Below are positions 33,200-43,083 of a stretch of 64,000 nt of DNA, piece by piece. Below the pieces are notes generated by a model. The model was not told the origin of the DNA. It worked only from the letters and a program-made list of their open reading frames with translations, and did no database searches. The stretch lies in NCBI RefSeq assembly GCF_900142995.1, contig NZ_FRCR01000003.1, forward strand, positions 161,102-225,101, read 5' to 3'. This stretch comes from Caldanaerovirga acetigignens (lineage in GTDB: Bacteria; Bacillota; Thermosediminibacteria; Thermosediminibacterales; Thermosediminibacteraceae). Positions within the stretch are counted from its first letter, which is position 1; the number at the start of each line of letters is the position of its first letter. Made by a program: the position numbers and the translations under genes.

Positions 33200-33634
33200 A
33201 TGCGCGGCCGGGAATTGATGCCTTGGAGAAGAAGAGGATTTTTCCCAAGCATCTTTGAGTTTGACGTAGAAAACTTCCTTGATAATTTCTTCGATTTCTT
33301 CGGACAGCAGCCCATCCGGATCGACATGCGGGAGACCGAAAGCGAATATATAGTAGAAGCCGATATGCCCGGTTTTGACAAAAACAGCATAGAAATAAGG
33401 TACGAAAACAACATGCTCACCATTTCCGGACAGCATGATGAAATAACCGAAGAAAAGAGAGAAAATTACATTCACCGCGAACGCAGAAGGGGAAGTTTCA
33501 GCAGAACCATCCCTGTCCCTGAAAATGTAGATGCAGAAAAGATAAAGGCAAACTACAATAACGGAGTTCTAAAGGTTATATTGCCCAAAATGACCCCGAG
33601 CAAACCTTCAGGCCGAAAGATTGAAATAGAATAG
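33200..33634 (+). CDS. Hsp20/alpha-crystallin small heat-shock protein
   Basis: 144 aa from the ATG of MRGRELMPWRRRG with AGGAGGG 6 nt upstream. Alpha-crystallin domain about residues 38-130: IDMRETESEYIVEADMPGFDK, YENNMLTISGQ, GSFSRTIPVPENVD, NNGVLKVILPK, and the C-terminal IEI anchoring motif. ATP-independent holdase. Monocistronic, with its own promoter and terminator. Confidence 0.96.
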   Translation: MRGRELMPWRRRGFFPSIFEFDVENFLDNFFDFFGQQPIRIDMRETESEYIVEADMPGFDKNSIEIRYENNMLTISGQHDEITEEKRENYIHRERRRGSFSRTIPVPENVDAEKIKANYNNGVLKVILPKMTPSKPSGRKIEIE

Positions 33635-33649
33635 GCATTCGTAGCCACA

Positions 33650-33685
33650 GGCAAGGCGTAAAAATCGCCTTGCCTTTTATTTTTT
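33650..33685 (+). terminator. Rho-independent terminator of hsp20
   Basis: GGCAAGGCG-TAAAAAT-CGCCTTGCC followed by TTTTATTTTTTT. Confidence 0.9.
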
Positions 33686-33713
33686 TCTTATCAAAAGATT
33701 ATTTCGACACATA

Positions 33714-33785
33714 ATGTAAGGTTTTCAATTTTTTATATTAAAAACCTTACATTTTATTGACAATATTACCCGCTGAGCATATAAT
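33714..33785 (+). promoter_or_regulatory. glnN promoter with 12-bp perfect palindrome upstream
   Basis: ATGTAAGGTTTT (33714-33725) and AAAACCTTACAT (33741-33752) are perfect inverted arms, followed by TTGACA (33757-33762), 17 nt, TATAAT (33780-33785). The palindrome ends 4 nt before the -35, a position suited to an activator or to a nitrogen repressor such as GlnR (whose known site TGTNAN7TNACA is similar in outline). Confidence 0.7.
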
Positions 33786-33831
33786 TTTTACAAAAATAGT
33801 TTACAAGTCACAAACAAGGGGGTTAAAAGAA

Positions 33832-35928
33832 ATGGAGAGCAAATTTAGAGAAGCCTTTGGAAAAAATGTTTTTAACGACTCTGTTATGAGAGAGCGGCTC
33901 CCTGAAGCAACATACAAAGTTTTAAAGAAAACAATAGAGGAGGGGATTCCGCTTGACCCATCGGTTGCCGAAGTAGTAGCCAACGCCATGAAGGACTGGG
34001 CGATCGAAAAAGGCGCGACTCACTTCGCCCACTGGTTTCAGCCACTCACCGGCGCAACAGCAGAAAAACGCAACTCTTTTATTTCTCCCACTCAGGAAGG
34101 CAAGGTTATCGCCGAATTCTCCGGTAAAGAGCTTATAAAAGGAGAACCCGATGCATCTTCTTTTCCATCCGGCGGCCTGAGGAGCACCTTTGAAGCAAGA
34201 GGGTATACTGCGTGGGACTGCACTTCGCCGGCTTTCATAATGGATAACACCCTGTATATACCCACAGCTTTTTTCTCCTATACGGGTGAGGCGTTGGATT
34301 TGAAAATACCGCTGCTGCGGTCTATGGAAGCCTTGTCAAAACAAGCCCTTAGAGTATTGAGATTGTTCGGCAATAACACCGCAAAAAAGGTCGTCTCAAC
34401 CGTAGGCCCCGAACAGGAATACTTTCTAATTGATAAAAAGATGTACGAGAAGCGCAAGGACCTAATTCTTACAGGAAGGACCCTATTTGGAGCAAGATCC
34501 CCAAAAGGCCAAGAAATGGAAGACCATTACTTTGCTTCTATCAAAGAAAGAATTTCGGCATTCATGAAAGAACTGGACGAAGAATTATGGAAGCTGGGCA
34601 TACCTGCCAAGACCAAGCACAATGAAGTGGCACCTTCCCAGTATGAACTTGCAATAGTTTACAACACGGCAAACATCGCGGCAGACCACAATCAACTCAC
34701 AATGGAGCTGATGAAAAAAATTGCTTTGCGGCATGGCCTTGTCTGTCTCTTACACGAAAAACCCTTCACAGGTATCAACGGTTCAGGTAAGCATATAAAC
34801 TGGTCGATGAGCACCGATGATGGTCAAAATCTTTTGGAGCCAGGCCATACCCCCCACGAAAACGCCCAATTCTTGGTATTTCTCTGCGCCGTAATCAAGG
34901 CCATAGATGAATATGCCGATTTAGTGAGGGTAAGTATAGCAAATCCAGGAAATGACCACCGTCTCGGAGCCAATGAGGCACCCCCTGCGATAGTCTCCAT
35001 TTTCCTCGGCGAGCAGCTTACGGACATTCTCGAGCAGATAGAAAAAGGTGCAGCAACATCATCAAAAAACGGCGGGGTATTGAAAATAGGCGTATCCACC
35101 CTTCCCGCATTGTGGAAGGACACAACAGACAGAAACAGGACATCTCCCTTTGCATTTACGGGAAATAAATTTGAATTCAGGATGGTCGGGTCTTCTTCAT
35201 CAATAGCAACCGCCTGTTTTGTTCTAAATACAATAGTCGCCGAGTCGCTGTCCCAAATCGCCGATAGGTTGGAAAAAGCATCGAATCTCGATGAAGAAGT
35301 GCAGGCTTTACTTCAGGAAATTGTCAAAAGGCATAAAAAAATTATATTCAACGGCGATGGATACTCAGAAGAATGGGTCAAAGAAGCCGAAAAAAGAGGA
35401 CTACCAAATATCAAAAACACCGTTGAAGCGATTCCCGCTTTGATCAGAGAGAAAAATATAAGGCTTATGGAAAAACACGGGGTATTAAACAGGCGTGAAC
35501 TTGAATCGCGCTACAACATAATGTTGGAAAATTATATAAAAACGATTAATATCGAGGCACTAACCATGATCGATATAGCAATGCGGCAAATAATTCCCGC
35601 TACAATAGACTATACCGCAAAGATTTCTGAATCTATTAACTCGATCAAAAGCACGGGACTAAAAATAACGACAACGGCTCAAACCGAGTTACTCGAAGAA
35701 ATTTCCACGTTGCTTGAGGAATTCAAGAAAAAACTCGATGAACTGGAAACATCGCTTAACGAAGCATCCAATATGGAGGAGGACCTTTATGCCAAAGCCT
35801 CATATTACAGGGATGTGGTATTCAGTAAGATGTCCGCACTGAGAGAAACCGGCGATAAACTGGAAAAAATAGTGGACGCAAAACTGTGGCCATTGCCAAC
35901 TTACACCGATATACTGTTCCTCGTGTAA
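33832..35928 (+). CDS. glnN: Glutamine synthetase type III
   Basis: 698 aa from the ATG of [11 protein letters not shown], with GGGGG 9 nt upstream; a longer frame has no site. GSIII signature blocks: [93 protein letters not shown]. Fixes ammonia into glutamate. The size separates it from types I (~450) and II. Leads a nitrogen assimilation cluster. Confidence 0.97.
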   Translation: MESKFREAFGKNVFNDSVMRERLPEATYKVLKKTIEEGIPLDPSVAEVVANAMKDWAIEKGATHFAHWFQPLTGATAEKRNSFISPTQEGKVIAEFSGKELIKGEPDASSFPSGGLRSTFEARGYTAWDCTSPAFIMDNTLYIPTAFFSYTGEALDLKIPLLRSMEALSKQALRVLRLFGNNTAKKVVSTVGPEQEYFLIDKKMYEKRKDLILTGRTLFGARSPKGQEMEDHYFASIKERISAFMKELDEELWKLGIPAKTKHNEVAPSQYELAIVYNTANIAADHNQLTMELMKKIALRHGLVCLLHEKPFTGINGSGKHINWSMSTDDGQNLLEPGHTPHENAQFLVFLCAVIKAIDEYADLVRVSIANPGNDHRLGANEAPPAIVSIFLGEQLTDILEQIEKGAATSSKNGGVLKIGVSTLPALWKDTTDRNRTSPFAFTGNKFEFRMVGSSSSIATACFVLNTIVAESLSQIADRLEKASNLDEEVQALLQEIVKRHKKIIFNGDGYSEEWVKEAEKRGLPNIKNTVEAIPALIREKNIRLMEKHGVLNRRELESRYNIMLENYIKTINIEALTMIDIAMRQIIPATIDYTAKISESINSIKSTGLKITTTAQTELLEEISTLLEEFKKKLDELETSLNEASNMEEDLYAKASYYRDVVFSKMSALRETGDKLEKIVDAKLWPLPTYTDILFLV

Positions 35929-35953
35929 TTTATCATTTCGAGAGGAGATTGCT

Positions 35954-36661
35954 ATGGAAAAATTGTATAAATCTCTGGTCGGCTGGCTGAGGGAAAAAGT
36001 CTATGAAGCCAATGCTAAGGGGGCGGTCTTCGGGTTGAGCGGCGGGATAGATTCTGCCGTAGTGGGGGTCCTTTGCAAAAAGGCTTTCGAGGATGATTGC
36101 CTGGGGCTCATCATGCCTTGCCACAGTGACCCAAAAGACGAAGAAGATGCGCTAATGGTTGCAGAAAAATTCGGCATTCCATACAAAAAAATTATCTTGG
36201 ACGAGGTTTTTGACAAATTCGCTGCAATACTTGATAAGACTGAAAATAAAAAAGCTTTAGCCAACATAAAATCTCGCCTTAGGATGATTACACTTTATTA
36301 CTATGCTGCTCTAAACAATTTTTTAGTGGTAGGGACGGGGAACAGGAGCGAATTGACTGTGGGCTACTTCACTAAATACGGCGATGGCGGAGTAGACCTG
36401 CTACCCCTTGGGAATCTTATAAAAAGTCAAGTCCGCGAATTAGCCCGATTTCTCAAAATTCCTAAAGAAATTGTCGATAAACCCCCTACAGCAGGGCTCT
36501 GGGAAGGACAGACCGACGAGAGTGAAATGGGCTTGACATACAATCAACTGGACGAATACATCCTCACCGGAAAGGCTTCGAGGGAAATCGAGGAGAAAAT
36601 AAACGCGATGATAAAATCAAGCGAACATAAAAGAATATTGCCTCTTAAGCCTCCATTTTAA
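35954..36661 (+). CDS. nadE: NH3-dependent NAD+ synthetase
   Basis: 235 aa. P-loop FGLSGGIDSAVVGVL, GTGNRSELTVGYFTKYGDGG, PPTAGLWEGQTDESEMG. The N-terminal glutaminase domain is absent, so it uses free ammonia, fitting its place 25 nt after glutamine synthetase. RBS AGGAGATT. Confidence 0.96.
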   Translation: MEKLYKSLVGWLREKVYEANAKGAVFGLSGGIDSAVVGVLCKKAFEDDCLGLIMPCHSDPKDEEDALMVAEKFGIPYKKIILDEVFDKFAAILDKTENKKALANIKSRLRMITLYYYAALNNFLVVGTGNRSELTVGYFTKYGDGGVDLLPLGNLIKSQVRELARFLKIPKEIVDKPPTAGLWEGQTDESEMGLTYNQLDEYILTGKASREIEEKINAMIKSSEHKRILPLKPPF

Positions 36662-36666
36662 CTAAT

Positions 36667-37345
36667 GTTTTTTTCATGCAAGCCGGATTTGCGATGGTTG
36701 AAGCAGGCTTCACTCGAGCGAAAAATGCAGGCAACATAGTAATGAAAAAACTGATGGATTTTGCTATAGGCTCTATCGCCTTCTGGCTTGTGGGATTTGC
36801 ATTGATGTTCGGAAAGGATATGGGTGGATTCGTGGGTACATCAGGATTTTTCCTAAAAGATAGCTTCGAACACCTTCAACTTAATATCCCTCTGATGTCC
36901 TTCCTAATCTTTCAGACCGTATTCGCCGCAACGGCCGCAACAATCGTCTCAGGTGCAATGGCCGAAGGACAAAATTTATCGCATATTGCCTATATAGTGC
37001 CGCTATTTCGCTCCTCATATATCCTATAGTAGGACACTGGGCTTGGGGTGGCGGCTGGCTGAGCAAGATGGGATTTATTGACTTTGCCGGTTCAACAGTA
37101 GTACATTCTATTGGGGGCTGGGCAGCACTTATTGGAGCAACAATGCTCGGTCCCAGGACAGGAAAATATTCAAAGGACGGCAGGGCAAATGCAATTCCCG
37201 GCCACAGCATAACGTTAGCTGCTCTTGGCACGTTCATACTGTGGTTCGGCCGGTTCGGATTCAATCCGGGTTCGACTCTCTCCGGCTTGGACGAAAAAAT
37301 AGGATATATCGCAATAAATACCAACACCGCTGCTGCAATGGGGTG
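36667..37345 (+). pseudogene. Ammonium transporter remnant (amt), truncated at both ends and frameshifted
   Basis: Homology begins abruptly as VFFMQAGFAMVEAGFTRAKNAGN, lacking the signal and first helix start, only 5 nt after the nadE stop. It runs in one frame to AEGQNLSHIAYIV, then continues in the next frame as SLLIYPIVGHWAWGGGWLSKMGF (shift near 36990-37000, as if one base were lost), through VVHSIGGWAALIGA, and stops at NTNTAAAMG where roughly the C-terminal half of a normal ~400-aa Amt is missing. Amt genes usually travel with glnK, which is also absent. A relic of an ammonium uptake gene. Confidence 0.85.
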
Positions 37346-37352
37346 AGTCAAA

Positions 37353-37402
37353 GAGGCGGCATTTTTCCTCCATGGGAGGAAAAAACCGTCTTTTTGTTTT
37401 GT
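37353..37402 (+). terminator. Rho-independent terminator
   Basis: GGCGGCATTTTTCCTCC / GGAGGAAAAAACCGTC stem-loop followed by TTTTTGTTTTG, right after the amt remnant. Confidence 0.8.
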
Positions 37403-37466
37403 TAAAATTTGCAAGCCTTTAAAAATGAACTTAACAACTTTTTTACAACAAACTTGACATAAACCA

Positions 37467-37495
37467 TTGACGACCTGGCAATGTCGATATATAAT
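37467..37495 (+). promoter_or_regulatory. SigA promoter of the glutamate synthase genes
   Basis: TTGACG (37467-37472), 17-nt spacer, TATAAT (37490-37495), 68 nt before the first gene. Confidence 0.75.
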
Positions 37496-37563
37496 TTAGA
37501 ATCAAACTCTTGTATACAATCATACGTGAGTTCCCAGTATTATTTAGTGCAAGGAGGGAAATA

Positions 37564-38649
37564 ATGATTGAGCCTTTATATTCCAAAGATATTTCAGGAT
37601 GCGCCATATTCGGCATTATAAATACCAAAGGAAAACCGATTAAAGGCGATGTCATCACAGAAGCTATTTCGGTAATGCACGAGCGTTCTAACGGCCTGGG
37701 AGGTGGCTTTGCCGCCTACGGAATATATCCGGAATACAAAGAATATTATGCTTTCCACATAATGTTTCTGGATGAAGGCATCAAGGAATCGGTAGAAGCT
37801 TACCTCCAGGAAAAGATGGTGCTGGTTAAAAGCGAAGACATACCAATCCGTAAAAAGATGAGTTTCTTAAATACTCCGATCCTGTGGAGGTACTTCCTCG
37901 AAGTCCCACAAAGCAAACTAACCCCGAAAATAACCGAAGAAGACTACGTTGTGTCAATAGTGATGAATATAAACAAGCGTTTTAAGGGAGCTTTTGTTTT
38001 TTCCAGCGGCAAAAACATGGGAGTTTTCAAAGGGGTTGGCTATCCCGAAGATATAAGCAGGTTTTACAGGCTTGAAGAATATGAAGGATACCTTTGGACG
38101 GCTCACGGAAGATTTCCTACAAATACCCCGGGTTGGTGGGGAGGTGCCCATCCTTTCGCTTTGCTGGATTGGTCTGTGGTTCACAATGGAGAAATAAGCT
38201 CTTACGGCATAAACAAAAGATATGTAGAAACCTTCGGCTATGAATGCTCTTTGCTTACAGACACGGAAGTAATTGTTTACCTGCTCGACCTTATGATAAG
38301 GCGCCACAGGTTACCTATAGATATAGCCCTTAATGCATTGGCCCCTCCCTTCTGGAGCGAAATAGACTCCATGGAAAAAAACATGAGAGAGGCTTTAACA
38401 GCTTTGAGAATAGTCTACGGAAGCGCCCTTTTAAACGGGCCGTTCAGCATTATTATCGCCAACAGCGAAAGCATGATAGGCCTTACTGACAGAATAATGC
38501 TGAGGCCTTTCGTAGCCGCTAAAAAAGACGATTTTGTCTATATGGCTTCTGAAGAAGCTGCAATTAGGGAGATATGCCTAGAACCCGATGCCGTCTGGAG
38601 CCCAAAAGGCGGAGAACCAGTAGTAGCGCGTCTGGAGGTGCAAATATGA
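37564..38649 (+). CDS. Glutamate synthase amidotransferase subunit (archaeal-type GltB1)
   Basis: 361 aa from the ATG with AAGGAGGG. Class II glutamine amidotransferase: a 12-residue propeptide-like lead precedes CAIFGIINTKG, so Cys13 would become the N-terminal nucleophile after cleavage; AHGRFPTNTPGWWGGAHPF, VVHNGEISSYG and LLTDTEVIVYLLDL are the family blocks. It releases ammonia from glutamine for the next subunit. Its stop overlaps the following start (ATGA). Confidence 0.9.
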   Translation: MIEPLYSKDISGCAIFGIINTKGKPIKGDVITEAISVMHERSNGLGGGFAAYGIYPEYKEYYAFHIMFLDEGIKESVEAYLQEKMVLVKSEDIPIRKKMSFLNTPILWRYFLEVPQSKLTPKITEEDYVVSIVMNINKRFKGAFVFSSGKNMGVFKGVGYPEDISRFYRLEEYEGYLWTAHGRFPTNTPGWWGGAHPFALLDWSVVHNGEISSYGINKRYVETFGYECSLLTDTEVIVYLLDLMIRRHRLPIDIALNALAPPFWSEIDSMEKNMREALTALRIVYGSALLNGPFSIIIANSESMIGLTDRIMLRPFVAAKKDDFVYMASEEAAIREICLEPDAVWSPKGGEPVVARLEVQI

Positions 38650-40148
38650 ACTTCTCTTATCCAGAATTTCTAGTCAAGGTAAGCGAAAATTGTATAAAGT
38701 GCCGGCGTTGTATTAAGGAGTGCAGTTTTGGAGTATTTTCCTGGGATGGGGAAAAAATTAAAATTAACCATGAAAAGTGCGTAGCATGTCATAGATGCGC
38801 TGCCTGCTGTCCAGCATCTGCTATAACCATCTTAAAATACCCGGTCAGTTTCAAAGAAAATCATCTTTGGACGGAAGAAATACTCCGCGATATAAAAAAG
38901 CAGGCATATACCGGCGGTAAGATACTCACCGGCTGCGGAAATGACAAACCTTACCCTGTTCTTTGGGATAAGATGCTTATAGATGCGTGTCAGGTGACGA
39001 ATCCATCCATAGATCCTCTGAGAGAACCCATGGAACTTCGCACTTATCTTGGTAAAAAACCGGAAAAACTGGAATTCTGGCACGACAAATCCGGCGAGAT
39101 AAAACTTACTACGGTAATGGAACCTCAAATAAAGCTCGAAACCCCTGTAATCTTTGCAGGAATGTCTTACGGCGCAGTAAGCCTAAACGTGCATTTAATT
39201 CTGGCAAAAACAGCTCAGGAATTAGGAACCATCATGAACACCGGGGAAGGAGGGCTATCTCAAGAGCTCTTACCATATAAAGACCACATCGTTGTGCAAA
39301 TAGCTTCCGGGAGGTTCGGAGTAAATCTAGAGTACTTGAACTCCTGCGCCGCGATCGAGATAAAAATCGGCCAGGGTGCAAAACCTGGCATTGGCGGACA
39401 CCTGCCAGGCGAGAAAGTAACCGAGGAAATATCAAGAACCAGGATGATACCGGCCGGAACGGACGCCATATCCCCTGCGCCCCATCATGATATTTATTCT
39501 ATCGAAGATTTAAGGCAGCTTATCTACGCTATAAAGGAGGCCACCCGATATAGAAAGCCGGTCGGGGTGAAAATAGCTGCCGTTCACAACGTGGCGGCCA
39601 TCGCTAGCGGAGTGGTAAGAGCCGGAGCCGATATCATCACTATCGACGGCTTCAGAGGTGGCACGGGAGCTTCCCCAAAGGTGATAAGGGACCACGCAGG
39701 GTTGCCGATAGAAATTGCCCTTGCACGGGTCGACGAACAGCTTCGAAAAGAAGGCATACGTCATCTGGCATCAATTGTCGCAAGCGGAGGGATAAGAAGC
39801 AGTGCTGATGTTCTAAAAGCCATAGCCCTTGGTGCAGACGCTGTTGCTATCGGTACAGCAGTTCTTATTGCATTAGGCTGCCACCTTTGCCAGAAATGTT
39901 ACACGGGCCTTTGCGCATGGGGCATAACCACGCAAAGACCCGAACTTACAAGGCGCTTAAATGTGGAAGAAGGAGTCTTAAGGGTAACAAATTTAGTAAA
40001 AGCCTGGAACCTGGAAATCAAAGAAATCCTGGGAGCATTAGGTATTAATTCGATTGAAAGCCTTCGGGGCAACCGGGAAAGGCTAAGAGGCATTGACCTA
40101 GATGAAGTTTATCTGGACGTGCTCGGGATAAAACCGGCCGGCAGATAA
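38646..40148 (+). CDS. Glutamate synthase FMN/Fe-S subunit (archaeal-type GltB2) with ferredoxin domain
   Basis: 500 aa from the ATG after GGAGGTG. An N-terminal two-cluster ferredoxin domain (CIKCRRCIKECSFG, CVACHRCAACCPASA) precedes the FMN-binding glutamate synthase barrel: NTGEGGLSQE, QIASGRFGV, KIGQGAKPGIGGHLPG, ISPAPHHDIYSIEDL, VGVKIAAVHNVAAIASGVVRAGADIITIDG, FRGGTGASP, and the GCHLCQKCYTGLCAWGI cysteines for a 3Fe-4S-type cluster. Uses electrons (probably ferredoxin) to make glutamate from 2-oxoglutarate. Confidence 0.93.
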   Translation: MNFSYPEFLVKVSENCIKCRRCIKECSFGVFSWDGEKIKINHEKCVACHRCAACCPASAITILKYPVSFKENHLWTEEILRDIKKQAYTGGKILTGCGNDKPYPVLWDKMLIDACQVTNPSIDPLREPMELRTYLGKKPEKLEFWHDKSGEIKLTTVMEPQIKLETPVIFAGMSYGAVSLNVHLILAKTAQELGTIMNTGEGGLSQELLPYKDHIVVQIASGRFGVNLEYLNSCAAIEIKIGQGAKPGIGGHLPGEKVTEEISRTRMIPAGTDAISPAPHHDIYSIEDLRQLIYAIKEATRYRKPVGVKIAAVHNVAAIASGVVRAGADIITIDGFRGGTGASPKVIRDHAGLPIEIALARVDEQLRKEGIRHLASIVASGGIRSSADVLKAIALGADAVAIGTAVLIALGCHLCQKCYTGLCAWGITTQRPELTRRLNVEEGVLRVTNLVKAWNLEIKEILGALGINSIESLRGNRERLRGIDLDEVYLDVLGIKPAGR

Positions 40149-40187
40149 ATCTCAAGCATTTCATAATTCTTCCGGAGGGATATAATA

Positions 40188-40925
40188 ATGAAAATTGACG
40201 CAAGAGGAATGCATTACATGGAACTAAACGAGAGGATTCACGATGCGGTACTAAAAGGGATTAAAGAGATCGACATTGTAAACGTCCTAGGCCAGCGCTA
40301 TATAGGCACGGGTATAGGAGAAAAAGTTGCGATAAATGTCTACGGAACTCCGGGCAGCGACCTTGGAGCTTTTATGGATGGCCCGGTCATCAATGTTTTT
40401 GGAAGTTGCCAGGATATAATAGGAAACACCATGAATAACGGCAAAATAGTAGTGCATAAAGATGCGGGAAATGTGGTAGGGCTTTCGATGAGAGGGGGCA
40501 AGATTTTTATAAAGGGCTCAGTAGGCTACAGAACCGGAATTCATATTAAGGCCTACAAAGACCAGTGTCCCGTTATCGTCATCGGCGGTAAAGCCGGTGA
40601 CTTTCTCGGAGAATACATGGCAGGAGGAATATTAGTCGTTCTGGGAATTTATGGCAGGGAGAAGGACCCAATCGTTGGAAGATTCATAGCTACCGGAATG
40701 CACGGCGGCACAATATATATAAGGGGGAGCATAAATAAAAGTCACGTCGCCCACGACGTGAGCATTGAAGAAATAGACGAAAATGACTTATCAGCACTAA
40801 AAAACATAGTCCAGGAATTCTGCGATGCTTTCGGAATAGCCGATCCCAATTCTATACTCTCTCACAATTTCATAAAATTAAGGCCTAAGAGCCACAGGCC
40901 TTACGGACAAATGTACGCTTATTAA
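40188..40925 (+). CDS. Glutamate synthase GXGXG-domain subunit (GltB3)
   Basis: 245 aa beta-helix of GXGXG repeats: NVLGQRYIGTGI, GTPGSDLGAFMDG, GNTMNNGKIVVHKDAGNVVG, SVGYRTGIH, GKAGDFLGEYMAGG, IATGMHGGTIYIRG. It corresponds to the C-terminal GXGXG domain of bacterial GltB, here a separate gene as in archaea. RBS CCGGAGGG. Completes the three-part enzyme. Confidence 0.93.
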   Translation: MKIDARGMHYMELNERIHDAVLKGIKEIDIVNVLGQRYIGTGIGEKVAINVYGTPGSDLGAFMDGPVINVFGSCQDIIGNTMNNGKIVVHKDAGNVVGLSMRGGKIFIKGSVGYRTGIHIKAYKDQCPVIVIGGKAGDFLGEYMAGGILVVLGIYGREKDPIVGRFIATGMHGGTIYIRGSINKSHVAHDVSIEEIDENDLSALKNIVQEFCDAFGIADPNSILSHNFIKLRPKSHRPYGQMYAY

Positions 40926-40935
40926 AAACTTTTTG

Positions 40936-41592
40936 TCATTTTTCCCCATTCATGCCGGGTAGTTTTACGCTTCCTTTTTTAAATATATTCCTGCTATTTG
41001 CTGGCAAATATTCTCTGTATATTTCACCGTTAGATGACGATAATCCATCTCCCGATTTACTTACTCCTTCCGTCAACCCTAATTTATAAAGGCGCACTAT
41101 AAAACTTCCCCTTATCGTTTCTCCATTTTTTTCGTCGGCATCTATCTTGAGCTCTCTTATTTCAATTAAAGCTTTGAGATTTTCAAGGTAGACCAAATAC
41201 CCCACGAGGTCTCCATAATCCCCGGCTACTTCTATTTCAAAAGGCTTGTAGCTCAAACTTTCAAGCTTCCCTTCCTCAGAAGGGCGAAATTTAGTTATCC
41301 TCAGCCCTGACTGAGGAGGGTTTACCGAAAGCAAAAACGAGTCATCGTCGTCAAAATCAACGTTTAATTCCTCCAAAAGCTCATAAAATTCCCGCATCGC
41401 CGCTTCTTTTTTATTTACAATTTCCGGTAAATTTTCGACCCGCTGTTTTAGCATGGAAAGTTTATCATTTTCAGCCTTCAATTGCGACCTGAGTTCTATG
41501 TAATGAGGCAAAGCTTTATTAATCGATAACGATATTGAAAATGCCAAAAGCACAATAAGAATATAAAGTATCATCCTGCCCTTTTCCCGCAT
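40936..41592 (-). CDS. pilO: Type IV pilus inner-membrane protein PilO-like
   Basis: 218 aa from the ATG of MREKGRMILYILIVLL (AAGGG 8 nt upstream); a TTG 6 codons earlier is possible. One N-terminal transmembrane helix, a coiled coil (LKAENDKLSMLKQRVENLPEIVNKKEAAMREFYELLEEL), then a PilO-type alpha/beta domain (PFEIEVAGDYGDLVGYLVYLENLKALIEIRELKID). Last gene of the pilus operon, after pilM and pilN. A Ser/Gly-rich tail is extra. Confidence 0.85.
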   Translation of the reverse strand: MREKGRMILYILIVLLAFSISLSINKALPHYIELRSQLKAENDKLSMLKQRVENLPEIVNKKEAAMREFYELLEELNVDFDDDDSFLLSVNPPQSGLRITKFRPSEEGKLESLSYKPFEIEVAGDYGDLVGYLVYLENLKALIEIRELKIDADEKNGETIRGSFIVRLYKLGLTEGVSKSGDGLSSSNGEIYREYLPANSRNIFKKGSVKLPGMNGEK

Positions 41593-41621
41593 GTTTTTCG
41601 CCCTTTCCAATTATTCACTTT

Positions 41622-42167
41622 CTAGGGAAATATGTCTGCCGTAACGGTAAATTCCAAAACGGGCTTTCCGCTTTCGTCTTTTCCCCTTTCCTGAACCGAT
41701 TCCAGATAAACGTTTTTAAGCAGAGAAACATCCTTCAAAGCTACGTAGAAATCACCTATCCTCTCGAAACTGGAAGAAACGCCCACCATCTTCAATTTGT
41801 TTTCGGGCCCTATTTCTATGGATTTTATCCATACGTCTTGAGGAAGCGCATTCTCTATTTCGATCAAAAATTTCGACCAAAAGATTCTGCCTTGCGCTAC
41901 ATTTTTTACTTCCTCCCTTTTCTTTTTCAGGTTCTCAAGCAGTTCCTGCTCCCTAATCACCTCTTTTTCTTTAATCTCGTAAGATTCCACCTCACGTTTT
42001 ACATTTTCGAGTGTTGTTTCCAAAAAATGTGAATTTACGAGTAAAAAAAGGTAAAACGACAATAAGACGAAAAAGGCCGTCCCAAATATAACGCCGGGCG
42101 TTTTTACATTCAATAATTTTCTTCCGGAACGCCGCAATTCCTCCGGCAGGAGATTTATTTCATACAT
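41622..42167 (-). CDS. pilN: Type IV pilus inner-membrane protein PilN-like
   Basis: 181 aa. MYEINLLPEELRR is the PilN N-terminal motif that docks on PilM, followed by one transmembrane helix (PGVIFGTAFFVLLSFYLFLLV), a coiled coil and a ferredoxin-like periplasmic fold (LPQDVWIKSIEI...VYLESVQERG). Lies 3 nt after pilM. Confidence 0.9.
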   Translation of the reverse strand: MYEINLLPEELRRSGRKLLNVKTPGVIFGTAFFVLLSFYLFLLVNSHFLETTLENVKREVESYEIKEKEVIREQELLENLKKKREEVKNVAQGRIFWSKFLIEIENALPQDVWIKSIEIGPENKLKMVGVSSSFERIGDFYVALKDVSLLKNVYLESVQERGKDESGKPVLEFTVTADIFP

Positions 42168-42170
42168 CCT

Positions 42171-43064
42171 TTATCTCTCCCTCAATGCCAAACCTACTGC
42201 TACTGCGTATTCGGGCCCGAGGCCTAGAGGAGTTACCACTTCAGATGAAATTCCCATCCCTTCTTCCAAAATAGATTCGATATTTGATATATATCCTCCT
42301 CCTCCGCAAATAAGCAATCTCTCGGGGATGTAGTCATACTTTTTTTGCATTCGGTAAAAGTCAAGAGAACGCCTTATCTCCTGCACCAGATCTGCTGCAG
42401 GGTTTAAACTCGATGGAAAGGCTACTCTTGCCATTTCCCTGCATCCAATGTTTACCGCTCTGCTGAATGCTAGCTTCCCTGATTCTAACAGCACCACATA
42501 GCTAAAGTTTTCGCCGATGTCCACGGCTATAATATTCCCTCTTTCGCCCAATGTCCTGAAGAGGCGGCAAAGAGCAAGGGGAATCAAATCAATTGCTTTC
42601 AATTTTAGGCCCGTTTGCTTGAATAATCCATAATATTTTTCTGCCAGCTCCCGCCTCAAAGCAGCAAGGAGAACCCTCATCTTCCCGGGTTCACCTTCCA
42701 CCTCGTCTTCTAAAATTACAAAGTCGACCACCACGTCTTGGTCTGCAATGGGCAAATATTTAGACGCTTCGTATTTCAACCCTGCTCTAAGGTCTTTTTC
42801 CGTCATCTTCGGCAAAAGCACATACCTAACAATGGCCTTGTCAGCACCTAACGCAAGAACCGCTTCGGATACGCGCACCCCTATCTGCTCCAATGCTATT
42901 TCAAGAGCACTTTTTATTTTTGAAAAATCATCCGCTCCATTTCCCTCAATCGTCGCCGTGCCCTTGCCCAATACCCTACCCTTATCAACGGCCACTGCTT
43001 TTATACGGCTGGTTCCTATGTCCACACCCAAAAAACTTTTACTCCCAAACCCAAATATGCCCAC
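42171..43064 (-). CDS. pilM: Type IV pilus actin-like ATPase PilM
   Basis: 297 aa from a GTG (VGIFGFGSKSFLGVDIGTS) with GGGGG 8 nt upstream; sequence before it overlaps the minor pilin gene in another frame. ASKHA fold: FLGVDIGTSRIKAVAV, IIAVDIGENFSYVVLLE, RLLICGGGGYI. Cytoplasmic partner of PilN. Confidence 0.92.
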   Translation of the reverse strand: MGIFGFGSKSFLGVDIGTSRIKAVAVDKGRVLGKGTATIEGNGADDFSKIKSALEIALEQIGVRVSEAVLALGADKAIVRYVLLPKMTEKDLRAGLKYEASKYLPIADQDVVVDFVILEDEVEGEPGKMRVLLAALRRELAEKYYGLFKQTGLKLKAIDLIPLALCRLFRTLGERGNIIAVDIGENFSYVVLLESGKLAFSRAVNIGCREMARVAFPSSLNPAADLVQEIRRSLDFYRMQKKYDYIPERLLICGGGGYISNIESILEEGMGISSEVVTPLGLGPEYAVAVGLALRER

Positions 43065-43083
43065 TTTCCGACCCCCAAAATAT

